Source: Planococcus citri
Lineage: Eukaryota > Arthropoda > Insecta > Hemiptera > Pseudococcidae
Direction of reading: 5' to 3'
NCBI RefSeq assembly: GCF_950023065.1
Contig: NC_088681.1
Coordinates: forward strand, 14,508,001 to 14,572,000
Length of the DNA: 64,000 nucleotides
Part shown: piece after piece, positions 23,548 to 35,301 of the stretch
Position numbering within the stretch: the first letter of the stretch is position 1
Layout of the letters: every line of letters begins with the position of its first letter
Position numbers and translations under genes: made by a program
The notes under the pieces: model-generated
Told to the model about the DNA's origin: nothing
Seen by the model: the letters and a program-made list of their open reading frames with translations, nothing else
Databases searched by the model: none

Positions 23548-24345
23548 CCCGGCCAAAAATTGAGTAAATGAGTCGATTCATTCGCGAATGATTCATCAAA
23601 AATTATTCAATTCGTTCGTGAATCATTCACCAAAAATTGAGTAAATGAATCGATTCGTTCGCGAATGATTCACTAGAAAATCCATCTCGTTCGCGAATGA
23701 TTCACCAAAAACTATTTAATTCATTCGTGAATCATTCACCAAAAATTGAGTAAATGAATCGATTCGTTCGCGAATGATTCACTAGAAAATCCACTTCGTT
23801 CGCGAATGATTCACCAAAAATTATTCAATTCGTTCGTGAATCATTCACCAAAAATTGAGTAAATGAATCGATTCGTTCGCGAATGATTCACTAGAAAATC
23901 CACTTCGTTCGCGAATGATTAGCCAAAAATTATTCAATTCGCGCTCGTGAATGATTCACCAAAAATTGAGTAAATGAATTAATTCGTTCGCGAAAGTGTC
24001 ACTAAAAAAACCAATTCGTTCACGAATGATTCATCAAAAATTAAGTAAATGAATCGATTCGTTCGCGAATGATTCACTTTAAAATCCAATTCATTCGCGA
24101 ATGATTCACTAAAAACTCGAATTTGTTCGCGAATGATTCGCTAAAAATTATTCAATTCGTTCGTGAATGATTCATTATAAGTTGAGTAAATGAATTGATT
24201 CGTTTGCGAACGTGTCACTTATACGAATCCATTCGTTCGCGAATTATTCATCAAAAATTATTCAATTCGTTCGCGAATGATTCACCAAACATAATTCAAT
24301 TCGTTCGCGAATGATTCACTAAAAAATTCAAAAATGAACTTTGGG

Positions 24346-24450
24346 AGCTGAAGTTTTGGTTACGAAGTTTTAGAACATGCTCTTTCGATGTACCTACATA
24401 CCTAGCTGGGTTTTGTTCAAATCGAAGAGTGCCAGTTCAAAAGGTTCCCT
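24346..24450. repeat. Fragment of the 6360-7186 foldback family
   Basis: AAGAGTGCCAGTTCAAAAGG followed by TTCCCTT matches the foldback arm near 7013-7040. Upstream, GCTGAAGTTTTGGTTACGAA resembles 31517-31540. Confidence 0.55.
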
Positions 24451-26225
24451 TATTACCCAAGTTTTAATTTTTTTTGTTGTTTAATATTTAGTATAACATT
24501 ATTTCAAGTAACTCGCTCACAAATTGGTACTAAATATTACGCAAATTTTTTATCCTCGCAGGAAAATCTCATAGCTCAGTTCGAAGCAAGGGAATTAAAT
24601 CATTCAACCCTGACAATATTTCCATTACACATGAATAGAGTTATAAGGTAACTTTGTTGTGACAAGTCGACTATAAACATGATTTATTTTCGCGTAAAAG
24701 AACTAGGTAAATGTTCAAATAAAACGAAAACTAACCGTATAACAATAAGTATTATATTTTTCTCATCGAATGAACACTCTCGAAGCAGTTATCCGATCAT
24801 ATGCAGATAACATAAATGCTGAACGAACTCGTATTTGTAGCTGGCAGGTAGTATTTTGTGTTTTTGAAATAAAACCTCATCCAATTCTTTATATCTGTAA
24901 TTTCTGTACTCTCGATAATCTTTTCCTCGTTCTCGTACCCTTACAGCGAAGCGACTACCTCACTTGGCAGAGCCTATTTTGAGGAAAATTCAGAACTATA
25001 CGCGAATAAGTACCTATAGGTAACCCTAAATACATTTTTCCCGCGGTATTATACCGCAAATTTGATTTTCAACCATCCCACGGATCGTGAATTTTGTCCT
25101 AATTTTATTTCCAATGCAAAACAAGCCACCTATATTCTTTGATGATAGGTTTCCAATACGATACTCTCGTACGTTGTTATATACCTACCTACGTCTACGT
25201 ATATAAGCGAGTTCATTGATGCGGCAAAATACATTCTAGATTCGAATACGTATCTTTTGTTTTTCTCATCCGCGTAATTTTTCATCTACGTAGAATCAAA
25301 AATTCATAGGATACGCGAAACACACAGCCTAGAGCAAAGGCGCAGCTTTCCTTTCGTTTGTTTTTCGCTGCCTGTTGGCGCGTTGCGAAGTTGAAATATC
25401 CGCGACAGCGACGGCATTTCGAGTACAGTTTGGCAAATTGCGAGATAATAGGTACATATTTTTTTGGCTTTGTTTTCATCTGGCTTTTCAGCGCGGTTTT
25501 TGTAACGCCAACGCGCTTCAACTTCACGTTGAAAGAAGAAAACTTCTATTTACGGGTGTCATTAACCACATCGACTCGCTGGCTATAAAGGCGAAAAAGC
25601 ACCCAAGCTTTTGGATGTTTTGGTTTTTTTTCTCTCTCCTTTGGTTGTGTGAGCTTTCATCGAGTCTAATTTAATTTTCTTCTTTTTGTTTTCCTTCTTC
25701 TTTTTTTATGCTTTGAGTTTTTGGTTGGATTTAATACGATTTAAAGTCGCGTAATGATCGTGTGCTGCGGTGTAGTCAATGAGAAAAATGACCGGATTAT
25801 ACGCAGTGTAATGTTGTCGAAGCGGATTACGACGTAATAACCGAATTTTTACCAGCGGTTTAATGCGATTGTGAATAAATTAAAAATCTCGAGTCGTTTC
25901 CGACCAACGTTGATTATTTTCTAAACATTTTGTTGTGTTTTGGACTGGATAAAATATACGACGAAGTAAAATGAAATTGAAACGGTGTTGGATGGAAAAT
26001 TTCCAGTTAGAATTTCAGCGTTTGGTTGAAAAGTAGTATCTTCGCAGCCTTCATTTTGAAAAAGTAAAATTTAAAAAAAACACTCATCACGCATTTTGCG
26101 TGAGAAGACCGACTTTTCTTCAAATACAAATCTTTTACATAATATGTACCTATGAACAAAAATTGAGTCACTTTTTTTGAAACATTTGTATAGCAATAGA
26201 TCTGTTTACAATCGAATCGAATCAT
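24451..26225. other. Unique DNA with one candidate spliced ORF
   Basis: No repeats. Overlapping opposite-strand open frames at 25280-25670 share the same bases and I could not choose either as real. 25560-25720 is T-rich. Confidence 0.4.
24770..24982 (+). CDS. Candidate small ORF with an in-frame 99-base intron
   Basis: ATG at 24770 opens a frame reading MNTLEAVIRSYADNINAE and reaching CAG|GTAGTA at 24847/24848. A pyrimidine-rich stretch ends in CCCTTACAG at 24946, and the frame resumes RSDYLTWQSLF before TGA at 24980-24982. Spliced product: 37 residues. The intron is 99 bases and itself open, so the retained form would have 70 residues. No family is recognised. Evidence is limited to the splice-site pair and amino-acid look. 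A chance frame is quite possible. Confidence 0.28.
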   Translation: MNTLEAVIRSYADNINAERTRICSWQVVFCVFEIKPHPILYICNFCTLDNLFLVLVPLQRSDYLTWQSLF

Positions 26226-26565
26226 TTACGAACGATCGGTGATTAGATAAATTGATTGATTTCTTGGTGAATCTTCCGCAAACGAATCAATTAATTTACG
26301 ATTGATTCGATTTTTGTGAAACTATTGCACAGGAATTGATCTGTTTTCAAGCGAAGTGAATCGAATTGAATCATTCACAACCGATTGGTGATTAAACAAA
26401 TTGATTGATTTCTAGGTGAATCACTCGCGAACGAATTGAATTATTTTTATAGTGAAGCATTCGCGAACGAATTGTATACTTTTTGGTGAATCATTCATAA
26501 ACGAATTGAATAATGTTTGGTGAATCATTTGCGAACGAATTGGGTAATTTTTGAAAATATGAATA
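26226..26565 (-). repeat. Minisatellite C, inverted block
   Basis: Degenerate to good copies of the 34-base unit in reverse orientation (TTCGCGAACGAATTG, TTTTTGGTGAATCATTC), best at 26405-26560. Confidence 0.85.
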
Positions 26566-26993
26566 GGCCTACATTTTTTTTTTTTAGAAAAGTGAACTAA
26601 TGCGAATAGGTACTACTAGTTTTGAACTATTCTGGAGCCTCCAGTGATTTTTCAATTCTTTTCCTGTGCATAACTTCAAATGACTGGAAAGGCCAAAAAA
26701 TAAAGTCAAAATCAAAATTTTGAACATTTGGTTTTGAAATTTGCATTTTTGAAGAGATTATAGGTAAGAAAAAAACACAAAAGCTTGATTTGAACATTTT
26801 GAAAGGAGGAGTCCCGATAAGTAAATATCCAAAATACAAATCGGATGGTTAACCCAAAATTACCATTTTTTGGGCTCGAGGGGTTCCCAAAGTTGTGATT
26901 ACAAAAAGAATGTTAGGAGCCACTGAGTATTATTTTCAAAAACTTTTTCAGCGTAAAATATCTGTTTGAACTTGATGAACGTTATGCGAGGTG
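26566..26993. other. AT-rich non-coding DNA
   Basis: No gene or repeat recognised. Confidence 0.5.
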
Positions 26994-26997
26994 ATTT

Positions 26998-27952
26998 TGT
27001 TAAAAGGTGACTTGGAATTATTAAGTGTGGTGGTTATTGAAATATATTCCTATGGGGGGGGGGGGGGATAGAAATATTCCCTAGAGAGTGAACATTTCTC
27101 TTTAACCAGCTAGTTCAGAGTACACTTAGTAACACGAATCAACTTCTTACATTATCACATAATAAGATGTCCACCTTTACGTGAATAAAGACAGATATGG
27201 GACGATTTGTTTAAATAATATATTTACACAAATATCCCTGCAATGTAAGCCAAACTTAGTATATGAAGACGGGGTACTTAGAATGGTTTGCAGACTAGGG
27301 GTCTTAGTTCTAGTCATACATCACACGGTGATGAGGGAATAATTATGAGTCGAAGACGAGTCCTGACTGTCAATAAGTAATTAAACTTAACATCCCTTAT
27401 GAATTAGTCGATATATCCAAGGATTATACTTGACATTGTACTCATAAAGGATGAGCAAAGGAGGCACAAGTACCTCAAAACACTGTACACTTCACCCTAC
27501 TCCTGCAGGCTCTCCTAATACTAAGGCCTATTTAGGGGACACGTTAGAAGCTCCATATTCAACTAGAGACACTTACCCATGTCCAGAATCCAGGATAAAT
27601 GCCCTGATGGTACCTCATGAACGCAACGGCATAACGGGATCACGAGTTAATATACAATTAATTTAACCATCTTTGAGTGGGCATTATCAAATAACCGAAG
27701 TGTGGCTTGCCAACCATAAGTACAATGTTTACCGAATGACAGAGATGTAGCGGGCTCGAGATTCTACATCCAAGTGATTTTACAGCGAAGATGATCCATG
27801 GTTGTACCATCGATTGTCAGAAGTTACCACGTTTCCCCTCTTTTGGAACTAGTTTACCTTCCCCTCCGGTGAACAAGTACAGTAGGGACTACCTCAGGTG
27901 AAGAGGGTTACCTGCATCACCCAAGGCAGTCAAGGCATAACTCCTCCTTACA
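26998..27952. mobile_element. Probable solo LTR with ATTT duplication
   Basis: Starts TGTTAAAAGG, ends CTCCTCCTTACA, and is flanked by ATTT on both sides (26994-26997, 27953-27956). It is less AT-rich than its flanks. It contains a G14 run at 27054-27067 and an AATAAA at about 27182. A 71-codon open frame inside has no family features. I infer LTR-LTR recombination, since no internal domain is present. Confidence 0.65.
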
Positions 27953-27956
27953 ATTT

Positions 27957-28500
27957 TCCTATTTTCGACGCTTGTGGGCAGAAATTGGGGGGTTTTGATT
28001 TTTGGAAACTTTTGGAACCACCATTTTGAACCTACCCCTTTGAGCCCTCCTAAAAAGCTTTTTACAGTTTATTAGTATCTGATAGACCTTCATCCTACCA
28101 AATTTTGAGCTCAATAAAATTTTTCGCTGGTACTCAAAAATCCAGTTTTCCATTTTTTCGCAATTTTGAAATTTTGGGAACCCCTGGAAAACTAGAAACC
28201 TGCGATTTGCGCCAAACGTAACGTTTTGAGGTATTTCAAAATTTTAATAAAAACAAATTCGACAACTCTTGATTTTGAAATTTTTGGAATTTTGAAAATG
28301 CAAGTAGGTAAGTGAAGGAAGCTTTGAACTGCAAAAAAAAAAGAAGGCAGGTACCTACTTTTGTTATGATTGCTTATTTTTTCATAATTTTGAAAATTAC
28401 TGTTTTTAAAATTTACATTTTGAAAATATAATTTCAATATCGTACAAAAAATTGGAATAAATTTCAAAATTTTCAAATCACACTTTTGAAATTTTGACAA
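27957..28500. other. AT-rich non-coding DNA
   Basis: Dominated by AAATTTTGAAAATT-like runs. No gene seen. Confidence 0.5.
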
Positions 28501-28514
28501 TTTTGTAATTCGAT

Positions 28515-29270
28515 CAATTTTGGGTTTGGGTCATCCCACCTCAATTCGACCAATGGTTTTTGAGTCATGTCTTTCGATTTCGCTCAAATTTCTTTTACAA
28601 TGTCTACCCACCCAATAAGTAAGAAACCGGCAATCAGTTTGGTCCCAACCCTTCTCAGGGGGTGGGTGGGGGAAGGGCTTCAATTATTTTCATATTGTCT
28701 CGAGGTATTCAACTTTAGCAACGCATGCCTCCAAAGCTATGATACTTTGATCAAAACTGATTTCACAGTTTAAAAGGGCATTGCTTTTTAAACTTTTTAA
28801 GTATTTTTCAAAAGTTGAAAGTTGAACTTTCTAATTGAGAGTTCAAGTTTCAAAATTGCGCTGTAAGTGGGAGCTACCATTTAAAATTCTGAAAAACTTT
28901 CCATAGATGTATCTTTTGATGCTTTTTCGAAATATCTTAATTTTCGAAATGGGATTTTTTAATGAAAAGGAGCACCCCCTCCCCCAAATTTGGACAAAAC
29001 TTTCAAAAAAAATCTGGGGCATGTGATATATTGAATTGTATGTTTTCGGAGACGCTGAACACGAATATGACGTTAGATTTTTGATTGGATCCCATTCATG
29101 GCCCCCAGCACCTCCCCAAGGGGGGTAAAAGTCAAAAAAAATGGTTTCATTCGTGTAACACATGAAATAGTATGTTTTCGGTATCGTTGAACACGAATAT
29201 AGTCTTAGTTTTTCAAATTGACCTCACCCAAGGCCCCCAGAACCTTCGAAAGACATGACTTTCAAAATCT
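28515..29270. repeat. Dispersed repeat with weak inverted ends and a 131-base tandem pair
   Basis: GTCATGTCTTTCGA at 28565-28578 is inverted at 29247-29260. A block starting TATGTTTTCGG (29039 and 29170) followed by GAACACGAATAT occurs twice, 131 bases apart, each copy ending near GGCCCCCAG. A segment at 28520-28550 (CTCAATTCGACCAA) resembles 61206-61240. Confidence 0.5.
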
Positions 29271-29279
29271 TTCACAAGA

Positions 29280-31640
29280 TAACAAATGCGTATCTAAAAA
29301 TCGCAACTTCTAAAAAGTATTTTTCCACTTCTACTGAAAAATACGTGAAAATGATGGGATGCCAAAAACAGACAAAAATTGAATTGTTTTACTCGTATGT
29401 ACGAGACAGTATAATTGTTCGAATTAGTTCATCTACTTGGTTGGTTTTCAGACAAAAAAATAAAAACAACTTACTCACACCTGACTGAGGATAAGATGTC
29501 TTTGACCTGTCATCTCAACATGCAAATTAATTTTTTAAAAACGCAGGAACCTACCCACACCTGAGTAGGTCTAGTATATCGTAAAGAAAGGATGACGTTG
29601 GCCTATCATAAGCATACATCGCAAACCTCGAGACTTTTTTTTCTAAATGTCAAAAAAATACAACCATGATCGATGAAAATCACCATCTCGTTAAATTTAA
29701 TACAGTCCAATTCGACCCAATGAATCGAGAAAATATATTCGTACGCATACGCACATTCAATTATTTCACAATAAATTAGACAACTCGAAGCCATACCTAC
29801 GCAAGAATACCCAAGCAGAAAAATTTTTCAAAATATGGAAACCTATAATAAATTTTAATTGCGTGAATTTCGCGGCGCGTAGGTACTTTTTATCTACTCG
29901 TTCAGGGCACTGATCTGCAGCTGTACACGACGTAGCTTTCTAAATTATAATTTATCGTTTAAAGAACCTTTGCAGCGTATAACTGCGGGTGCCACGCGAA
30001 TCGCATTTAAACTTAATTACACCGGAGCTCTAATTAGACATCAGGTAGGTACCATAAGACCTAACATAGCCTTTAGGATTAGTAAAATGATCTCATCTTC
30101 GACGTTGTAGCTGGAATAGTAAAACACAGCCACGTCAACGTTTACTTTATCCCTACGAACCATAAATTTACGAAATTATTATTTTTCTTATCGACTCGCA
30201 AACTATATAAAACGAATATAATTTACACCATCGTAGGTACTCGTCGTCGGTGAAGGAGTCAGGTGTGTAAGCGTCACCTGAGCCGATATGACTGCGCCGT
30301 CGCGATCGAGTAAAATTGAAATCTGTATATGGGACAATTGTATGACCTATTTACCTACCTTTTTGTTCATCACGGTAGGGTAGGTAGCAGGTAGCTAAAT
30401 TCACCCCGAATCTTACCTCTAGCTACATTCCATCAACTGACCAACGTTATCTTAGACGATTTCATAATTCGATTAATTTTCTGCGGTACCGGTCCGAAAG
30501 GCGAAAACCGATGCCCGGCAGCAGCGACAGCTACGTTTGGCCAAAATCTCACGTAAATGGTGAAATTTTATTACGACGCGAACGAGAAAAACATTACACC
30601 TACGCGAGATTTTGTAAATGCCCATTTATCGATTACTTCGCAGCCGCAGCCACAGCAACAATACGATATTTTGTTATTTTCACGATTTTCCAACGTTTTT
30701 CTCTCACTATTTATATTTTTTTAAAATGAAATTAAAATTCCGACGTGCCTTATCTGTTATGCTCCCCCGCGAGCTTTCGGATGCTGACGTCGCTGGATGG
30801 CGTCCTTCTGTATCTCGAAATACTAATGACGCTTCCGTTGTTGTTGTTGTTGTTGTTATTAGTGTTGACAACTTCAAAGCTTCCGTTTAGCTTGTTTATA
30901 CAACGAGTTACCCCTACCACATGCCCGGCCGGCCACGCCGCACCGCCGGTTTCACTCCTTGTGAAAAAATTCATTTATAAGCGGAAAAGTGAAAAATATT
31001 CAATCTATTTTTCGACGGAATTCGCACGTTCTTGAGATTTACAATTTCCTCGAGGAAAATTGTTCGTCGGAGGTGTCGCTTTAAAGAACACTCGACACTC
31101 GATTCTTTCTACCTGAGCCGAAGACGTCGTGAAGATGGGGTTTTATAATCTTGAAATTACATCAACGTTAAAGATTATAGAGCCTTGTTTTCTTAGACGA
31201 TTCGAGTAAACCAGGTTAGTTGGGGTCAAATTGGATACAGGCGATGGTGGTAGTACGCAGTCAATTTCGCTGAGGAAAAATATTTCAAGCATTGAGGGCG
31301 AGGACGAATTTAGTATAATTTTTCTCCAAGTCAAATAATTAGGTTTGAAAAATAAAGATGTAAAATTTCAATGAAAAAACAATAAAATTACTATTCATTT
31401 TGTTACCTAGAGTAGATCATGTGCATTTGTTCAGGAAATGGAGCATTAAACCACTAAAAATGGTCAATTGTGAATTTTCAAAAATTTGATCAAAATCAAA
31501 AAGTCAACTAGGACAGCTGAAATTTTGGTTATGAAAGTTCAGGAAAACCTCTTGAGGTGTCCACCGTCGCTTCGATTTGAACGGGACAAGAAGTTTAGAA
31601 AGATCATGATCTGGAACCCCCATTTCTTCGACTTTTCAAG
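29280..31640. other. Unique DNA, CpG-rich in part
   Basis: Contains a TTG microsatellite near 30837-30856 and several TAGGTACC tracts. 30240-30640 and 30760-31100 are richer in CG than average and could be regulatory or exonic, but opposite-strand open frames overlap and no splice pair is persuasive. 31500-31640 resembles 24346-24400. Confidence 0.4.
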
Positions 31641-32830
31641 GGGACTGTTCACCAGGCATTCTATCAACATGTTTTCGCCATTTCTTTCTGTAATCTTTCA
31701 CTCGTTTAATGATTGGCTCTGCTCCTAGCTCCTTCAGGATGTCTTTGTTCCTTTTCCTATTTTGTCTCGTATATATCCTGCCGTGGCTCGCATGAAGATC
31801 ATTTCCACGTTGGTTACTCTGCTTTTTATATCCTTTCTCATTGTCCATGTTTCACTTCCGTGTAGCAGCATTGGTCTTGCCAGTGTATTGTAGATTCTTA
31901 TTCGAGTTTTGGCTCTGACTTTTCTTGGAGGAATGGCTCGGTTTATCGTTCTGCTTACTCTCAGGAATTCATTGACCTTAAGTTGTGAGTCGAATTCCTC
32001 TTCATATGATAGCTCACATCAGAGATATCTAAAGCTTTTGCCATTTCTCCCTGTAATCTTTCACTCGTTTAATGATTGGCTCTGCTCCTAGCTCCTTCAG
32101 GATGTCTTTGTTCCTTTTCCTATTTTGTCTCATATATATCCTGCCGAGGCTCGCATGAAGATCATTTCCACTGTGGTTACTCTGATTTTTATATCCTTTC
32201 TCATTGTCCATGTTTCACTTCCATACAGCAGCATTGGTCTTACTGTCAGTCCATTTACAACAATTTTACTGCGTACTGGCTCTTTCCCCTCGAAGGCCAT
32301 CACTTTTGTTTTTGACGACAAGATTCTCATTCCATATTCATCAGCTACTTTCTGAAGGCATCACTCTCTGCAAGTCATCTTCGTTGTCAGCAAAGACCAA
32401 CTGATCATCAGCAAATAGCAGGGTATTAACATGGGTGTCATTGATGTCTGGCCATTTTGGCTTGGTTTTCAGCCATTCTTTAATCATGTTGTCAAAGTAG
32501 ATATTGAACAGACTACATGGCATTGGGCATCCCTGTCTTACTCCTCTTCATATGTATCTTCTTTGTTTCCAACATGTTTCCAAATCTTACTCTTATTACA
32601 TTAACCGTGTATATTTCTTCAATTAAGCATACTATTTGTTCATTCACTTCAATTTTCCTCAGGATTTCAAACAACTTCTTCCTTTGGACTTGATCGTACA
32701 CCTTCTCCAAATCAACAAAGAACATGTGGGTTTCTAGGTTATATTCTTGTCTCTTCTCCATCAGCAGCTTTGTTGTGTATACCCCATCTTTGCATGATCT
32801 TCCCTTTTGAAATCCATTTTGGCACTCCAA
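31640..32830 (-). pseudogene. Non-LTR retrotransposon reverse transcriptase, 3' half (family 2)
   Basis: From right to left on the minus strand: FQKGRSCKDG with KLLMEKRQEYNLETH and FVDLEKVYDQV (32820-32660), IYTVNVIRVRFGNM (about 32600-32560), MPNAM/MPCSLFNIYFDNMIKEW (32520-32450), the palm motif LLFADDQLVFAD (about 32430-32390, an FADD variant of YADD), then the C-terminal LLYGSETWTMR segment and KRNKDILKELGAEPIIKRV. These are the ordered blocks of a non-LTR reverse transcriptase. I do not assign the clade. Frameshifts and deletions are evident, including loss of sequence between FADD and the C-terminal segment. It continues upstream at 34982-36205. Confidence 0.9.
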
Positions 32831-33107
32831 TATTACCCTATTGACAAAAATTGTGCTTACAACATGCTGAAATGCATGCTTTTTTGCATATCACACACAT
32901 GTGTGAATTTGGACTTTTACAGAAAATTGTCTGCTTTACAGCCAGTGAATAGCATGCTTAAAAGTAAACTAAATGTATGTACAAAAAGTGCGGAAATTTT
33001 AGCAGAAAAATTGCTCATAACTCACAGGCAATACTACCTACCGATCAATTGTGAATTTTAAGACATTCCAATAGATAATTTTTTCAAAAAAATAAAAAAA
33101 AAATTGA

Positions 33108-33190
33108 AAAATTTCCATCGAGTGCGGGGATTGATCCCTGGTTACTGCGTTGAGCGGCCACTTAACTCACTCGGCCATCTCGCAGCTTAT
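33108..33190 (-). repeat. tRNA-like sequence (SINE head or tRNA pseudogene)
   Basis: The minus strand reads GCGAGATGGCCGAGTGAGTT, an A-box, and GGGATCAATCCCCGC, a B-box-like element, at the spacing of a tRNA of the Ser/Leu type. Adjacent A-rich sequence at 33068-33105 lies at its 3' side, as in SINEs. The mutated TTC position argues against a working tRNA. Confidence 0.5.
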
Positions 33191-33331
33191 TAGACTAGAG
33201 GTTACTTTTGCATAAATGGTATTAATTTTTGGACTTAGAAAAATGTTTACTCACTGGTGCATTTTAGAAAATACTTGGTTGCTAGATTGCTTCTGTTTAG
33301 CATGCAAAAATGCACATTTTTAACGCTATAA

Positions 33332-34677
33332 TGCCCCGATGTGCAAGCGTGTCCGTAAAAATCGGACACAACGGTATACAAATCCAGTAAAACGGACACT
33401 TTGTGTCTGTACTTCAGAACAATACCTATTGTTTAGTGAAGAACAGACACGATGTGACCGCAGAGCGTTCACAATGTGACCGCTTGCTGATGGAATAGTT
33501 GCCTATACGAGTACTATGCTACATGGTACGAGTATGAGTATAGCAATGTCAAATGTATAAATAAGTTGCTCATTGTTTTCGTAATCACAAATTTTTCAAA
33601 ACTTTTCCCTCGCTTCACTTGGGCTATTCAAAATATTCGTATTCCTCTCGAAAATTTTCAAAATTCTAAAATTAAAAAATTGAAAGGAAAATTCCAGAAA
33701 CATTCTTTGTACCTATTCAAACCATTTGAAAAGTGCAAATTTTTCATTTTTTCTGAACACAGCTAGGTACTAAATTGTGCTCTGGTGAAAATGTAAAATA
33801 AAACATACATACAAAAGTGGTCTTTTTTTCAATTTTGGAACCAATGTTTTCATAAAGTTTTGCTCTCACTTCGGTCAAGCAGTAATTTTGCCTTTTCCCA
33901 ATGACATATTCAGTCATTTTGAAGAATTTTCGAGAAATAACACAAAATTTCGATTTTTTTGCGTCTAAAAACCTGCCCCCCCACATGCCACTGGTGTTCA
34001 GCACACTATAATTTTAATTTTTGTCAGGAACCCCATAATTTAATTTTTTTATTTTTTAAAAAAATATGTATTTCATTCTCATAAACGCATCACACACTGC
34101 TCAAACACACCTCAATAAAATTGAAAAATTATTTGCTACACATACATATTTTTGGGGGAATAAATTACTCAAAATTGATAAAAAAAAAATTATCTCCTTG
34201 AATGAGGCTCGATTGGCATGTATGCACACTTCGATACTAATTTCTAAACCTTCATCAGTGGTGTACTCTTATAAATGAAGATGAGAAACATCCCTTACAC
34301 ACGGGGTAGAGGAGGCAGTGACCAACATAAACATCCAAGAGAAAGTAGATGCACGGAGAAAACCGGTTCTGTCACTATACATTTCTGTGCAACTACCCTA
34401 AACAGTTTACTGTATCTACAGGCTAGGTTTTGGGATGGAATTCATCTTATTGTTATTGTAGTCCCAAACAAAAGAATATTTTCTTTTGTTAGGCTACATA
34501 AATGAGAACTAGGTACATACATACTGTGGTGGAATATTTTGCCTACACGTTTGCCGAAGGGGAAACATGAAAAACGGACATAATGTGTCTGAAAAAACCG
34601 GTTTAAACAGACACAAGCAGTCTCAAATCCGCGGACACAGCAGACACATTGTGTCGACGTTTTTGCACATCGGGGCA
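33332..34677. mobile_element. 1346-base element with TGCCCCGATGTGCAA ends
   Basis: TGCCCCGATGTGCAA (33332) is repeated inverted, ending at 34677. Near each end are several GTGTCCGT, GGACACA or GTGTCTG motifs in both orientations (33348-33480 and 34568-34655). The interior is unique and non-coding. Nested in the 32785-34981 foldback. Confidence 0.7.
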
Positions 34678-34981
34678 CGCTTTTACACCAGTCCAAAATC
34701 ACACATTGTTATTCGGTAGATAGTATTGCCTGTGAGTTATGAGCAATTTTTCTGCTAAAATTTCCACACTTTTTGTACATACTTTTAGTTTACTTTTAAG
34801 CATACTATTCACTGGCTGAATAGCATACGATTTTTTGAAAAAGTCCAAATTAATGCATGTGTGTGATATGCAAAAAAGCATGCATTTCAGCATGTATGTT
34901 GTAAGCACAATTTTTGTCAATAGGGTAATATTGGAATGCCAAAATGCATTTCAAAAGGGAAGATCATGCAAAGAATAGGGT

Positions 34982-35300
34982 TTTGGCTCTGCATAGCCCT
35001 TGATTCTTCTCGCTAGCATCTTTGCAAGTAGTAATTTGTAAGCAGCATTTAGCAGGCTAATTCCACGGTAGTTTCCAGGGGCATTTTGGTCTCCTTTTTT
35101 GAAAATGGGTATTACAATTACAGTACAGAAGTCATTGGGTATGGTAGAGAAAGCTATAGCAGTCTCTTCTTGGTTATCGCGGCATTCTTGAACAAGCCTG
35201 TTGGTAACTTATTGCTGCCTGGGGCTTTTCCATATCTGGAGCTTTTTAAGACTCCATCTAGCTTTTCCTAAGAGAATGGCTCATACTCGTTCTCCTCATG
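34982..35300 (-). pseudogene. Family 2 reverse transcriptase, N-terminal blocks
   Basis: The minus strand reads KAPGSNKLPTGLFKN, then an IPIFKKGDQNAPGNYRGISL-type block and AKMLARRIKGYAEPKP. This is the start of the reverse transcriptase domain and runs directly into the 32830 segment if the foldback is removed. One or more frameshifts near 35120-35170 break it. Confidence 0.88.
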
Positions 35301-35301
35301 T

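Larger units (their letters stand above)
21965..24345 (+). repeat. Minisatellite C, about 34-base unit with TTCGCGAA
   Basis: The unit begins TTCGTTCGCGAATGATTCAC and continues CAAAAATTATTCAA, with a variant form AGTAAATGAATCGA. Each unit contains the palindrome TTCGCGAA and the near-palindrome GAATGATTC. The array is interrupted by insertions at 22527-22917 and 23094-23547. Longer-period organisation (about 100-130 bases, alternating unit types) is visible at 23560-23950. Confidence 0.95.
32785..34981. mobile_element. Foldback splitting the family 2 retrotransposon
   Basis: 32785-33061 and about 34700-34981 are inverted copies (CAAAAATTGTGCTTACAACA, GAAATTTTAGCAGAAAAATT), roughly 85-90% alike by eye. 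Unusually, the outer ends of both arms include reverse transcriptase coding sequence (GFQKGRSC on the minus strand at left, FQKGRSC on the plus strand at right). The inversion therefore duplicated part of the host element rather than simply inserting. Confidence 0.8.

Noticed and set aside
23074..23563. Overlapping 139- and 108-codon frames on opposite strands
   Set aside because: Low-complexity CTCCGGCTCC repeats keep several frames open. They read as Glu/Pro/Arg and Ser/Gly runs.
21965..24345. CRISPR array
   Set aside because: Units are contiguous or directly tandem with no unique spacers, and the DNA is eukaryotic. It is a minisatellite.
33108..33190. Functional tRNA-Ser or tRNA-Leu on the minus strand
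   Set aside because: The B box is altered (GATCAATC) and an A-rich 3' side suggests a SINE or pseudogene.
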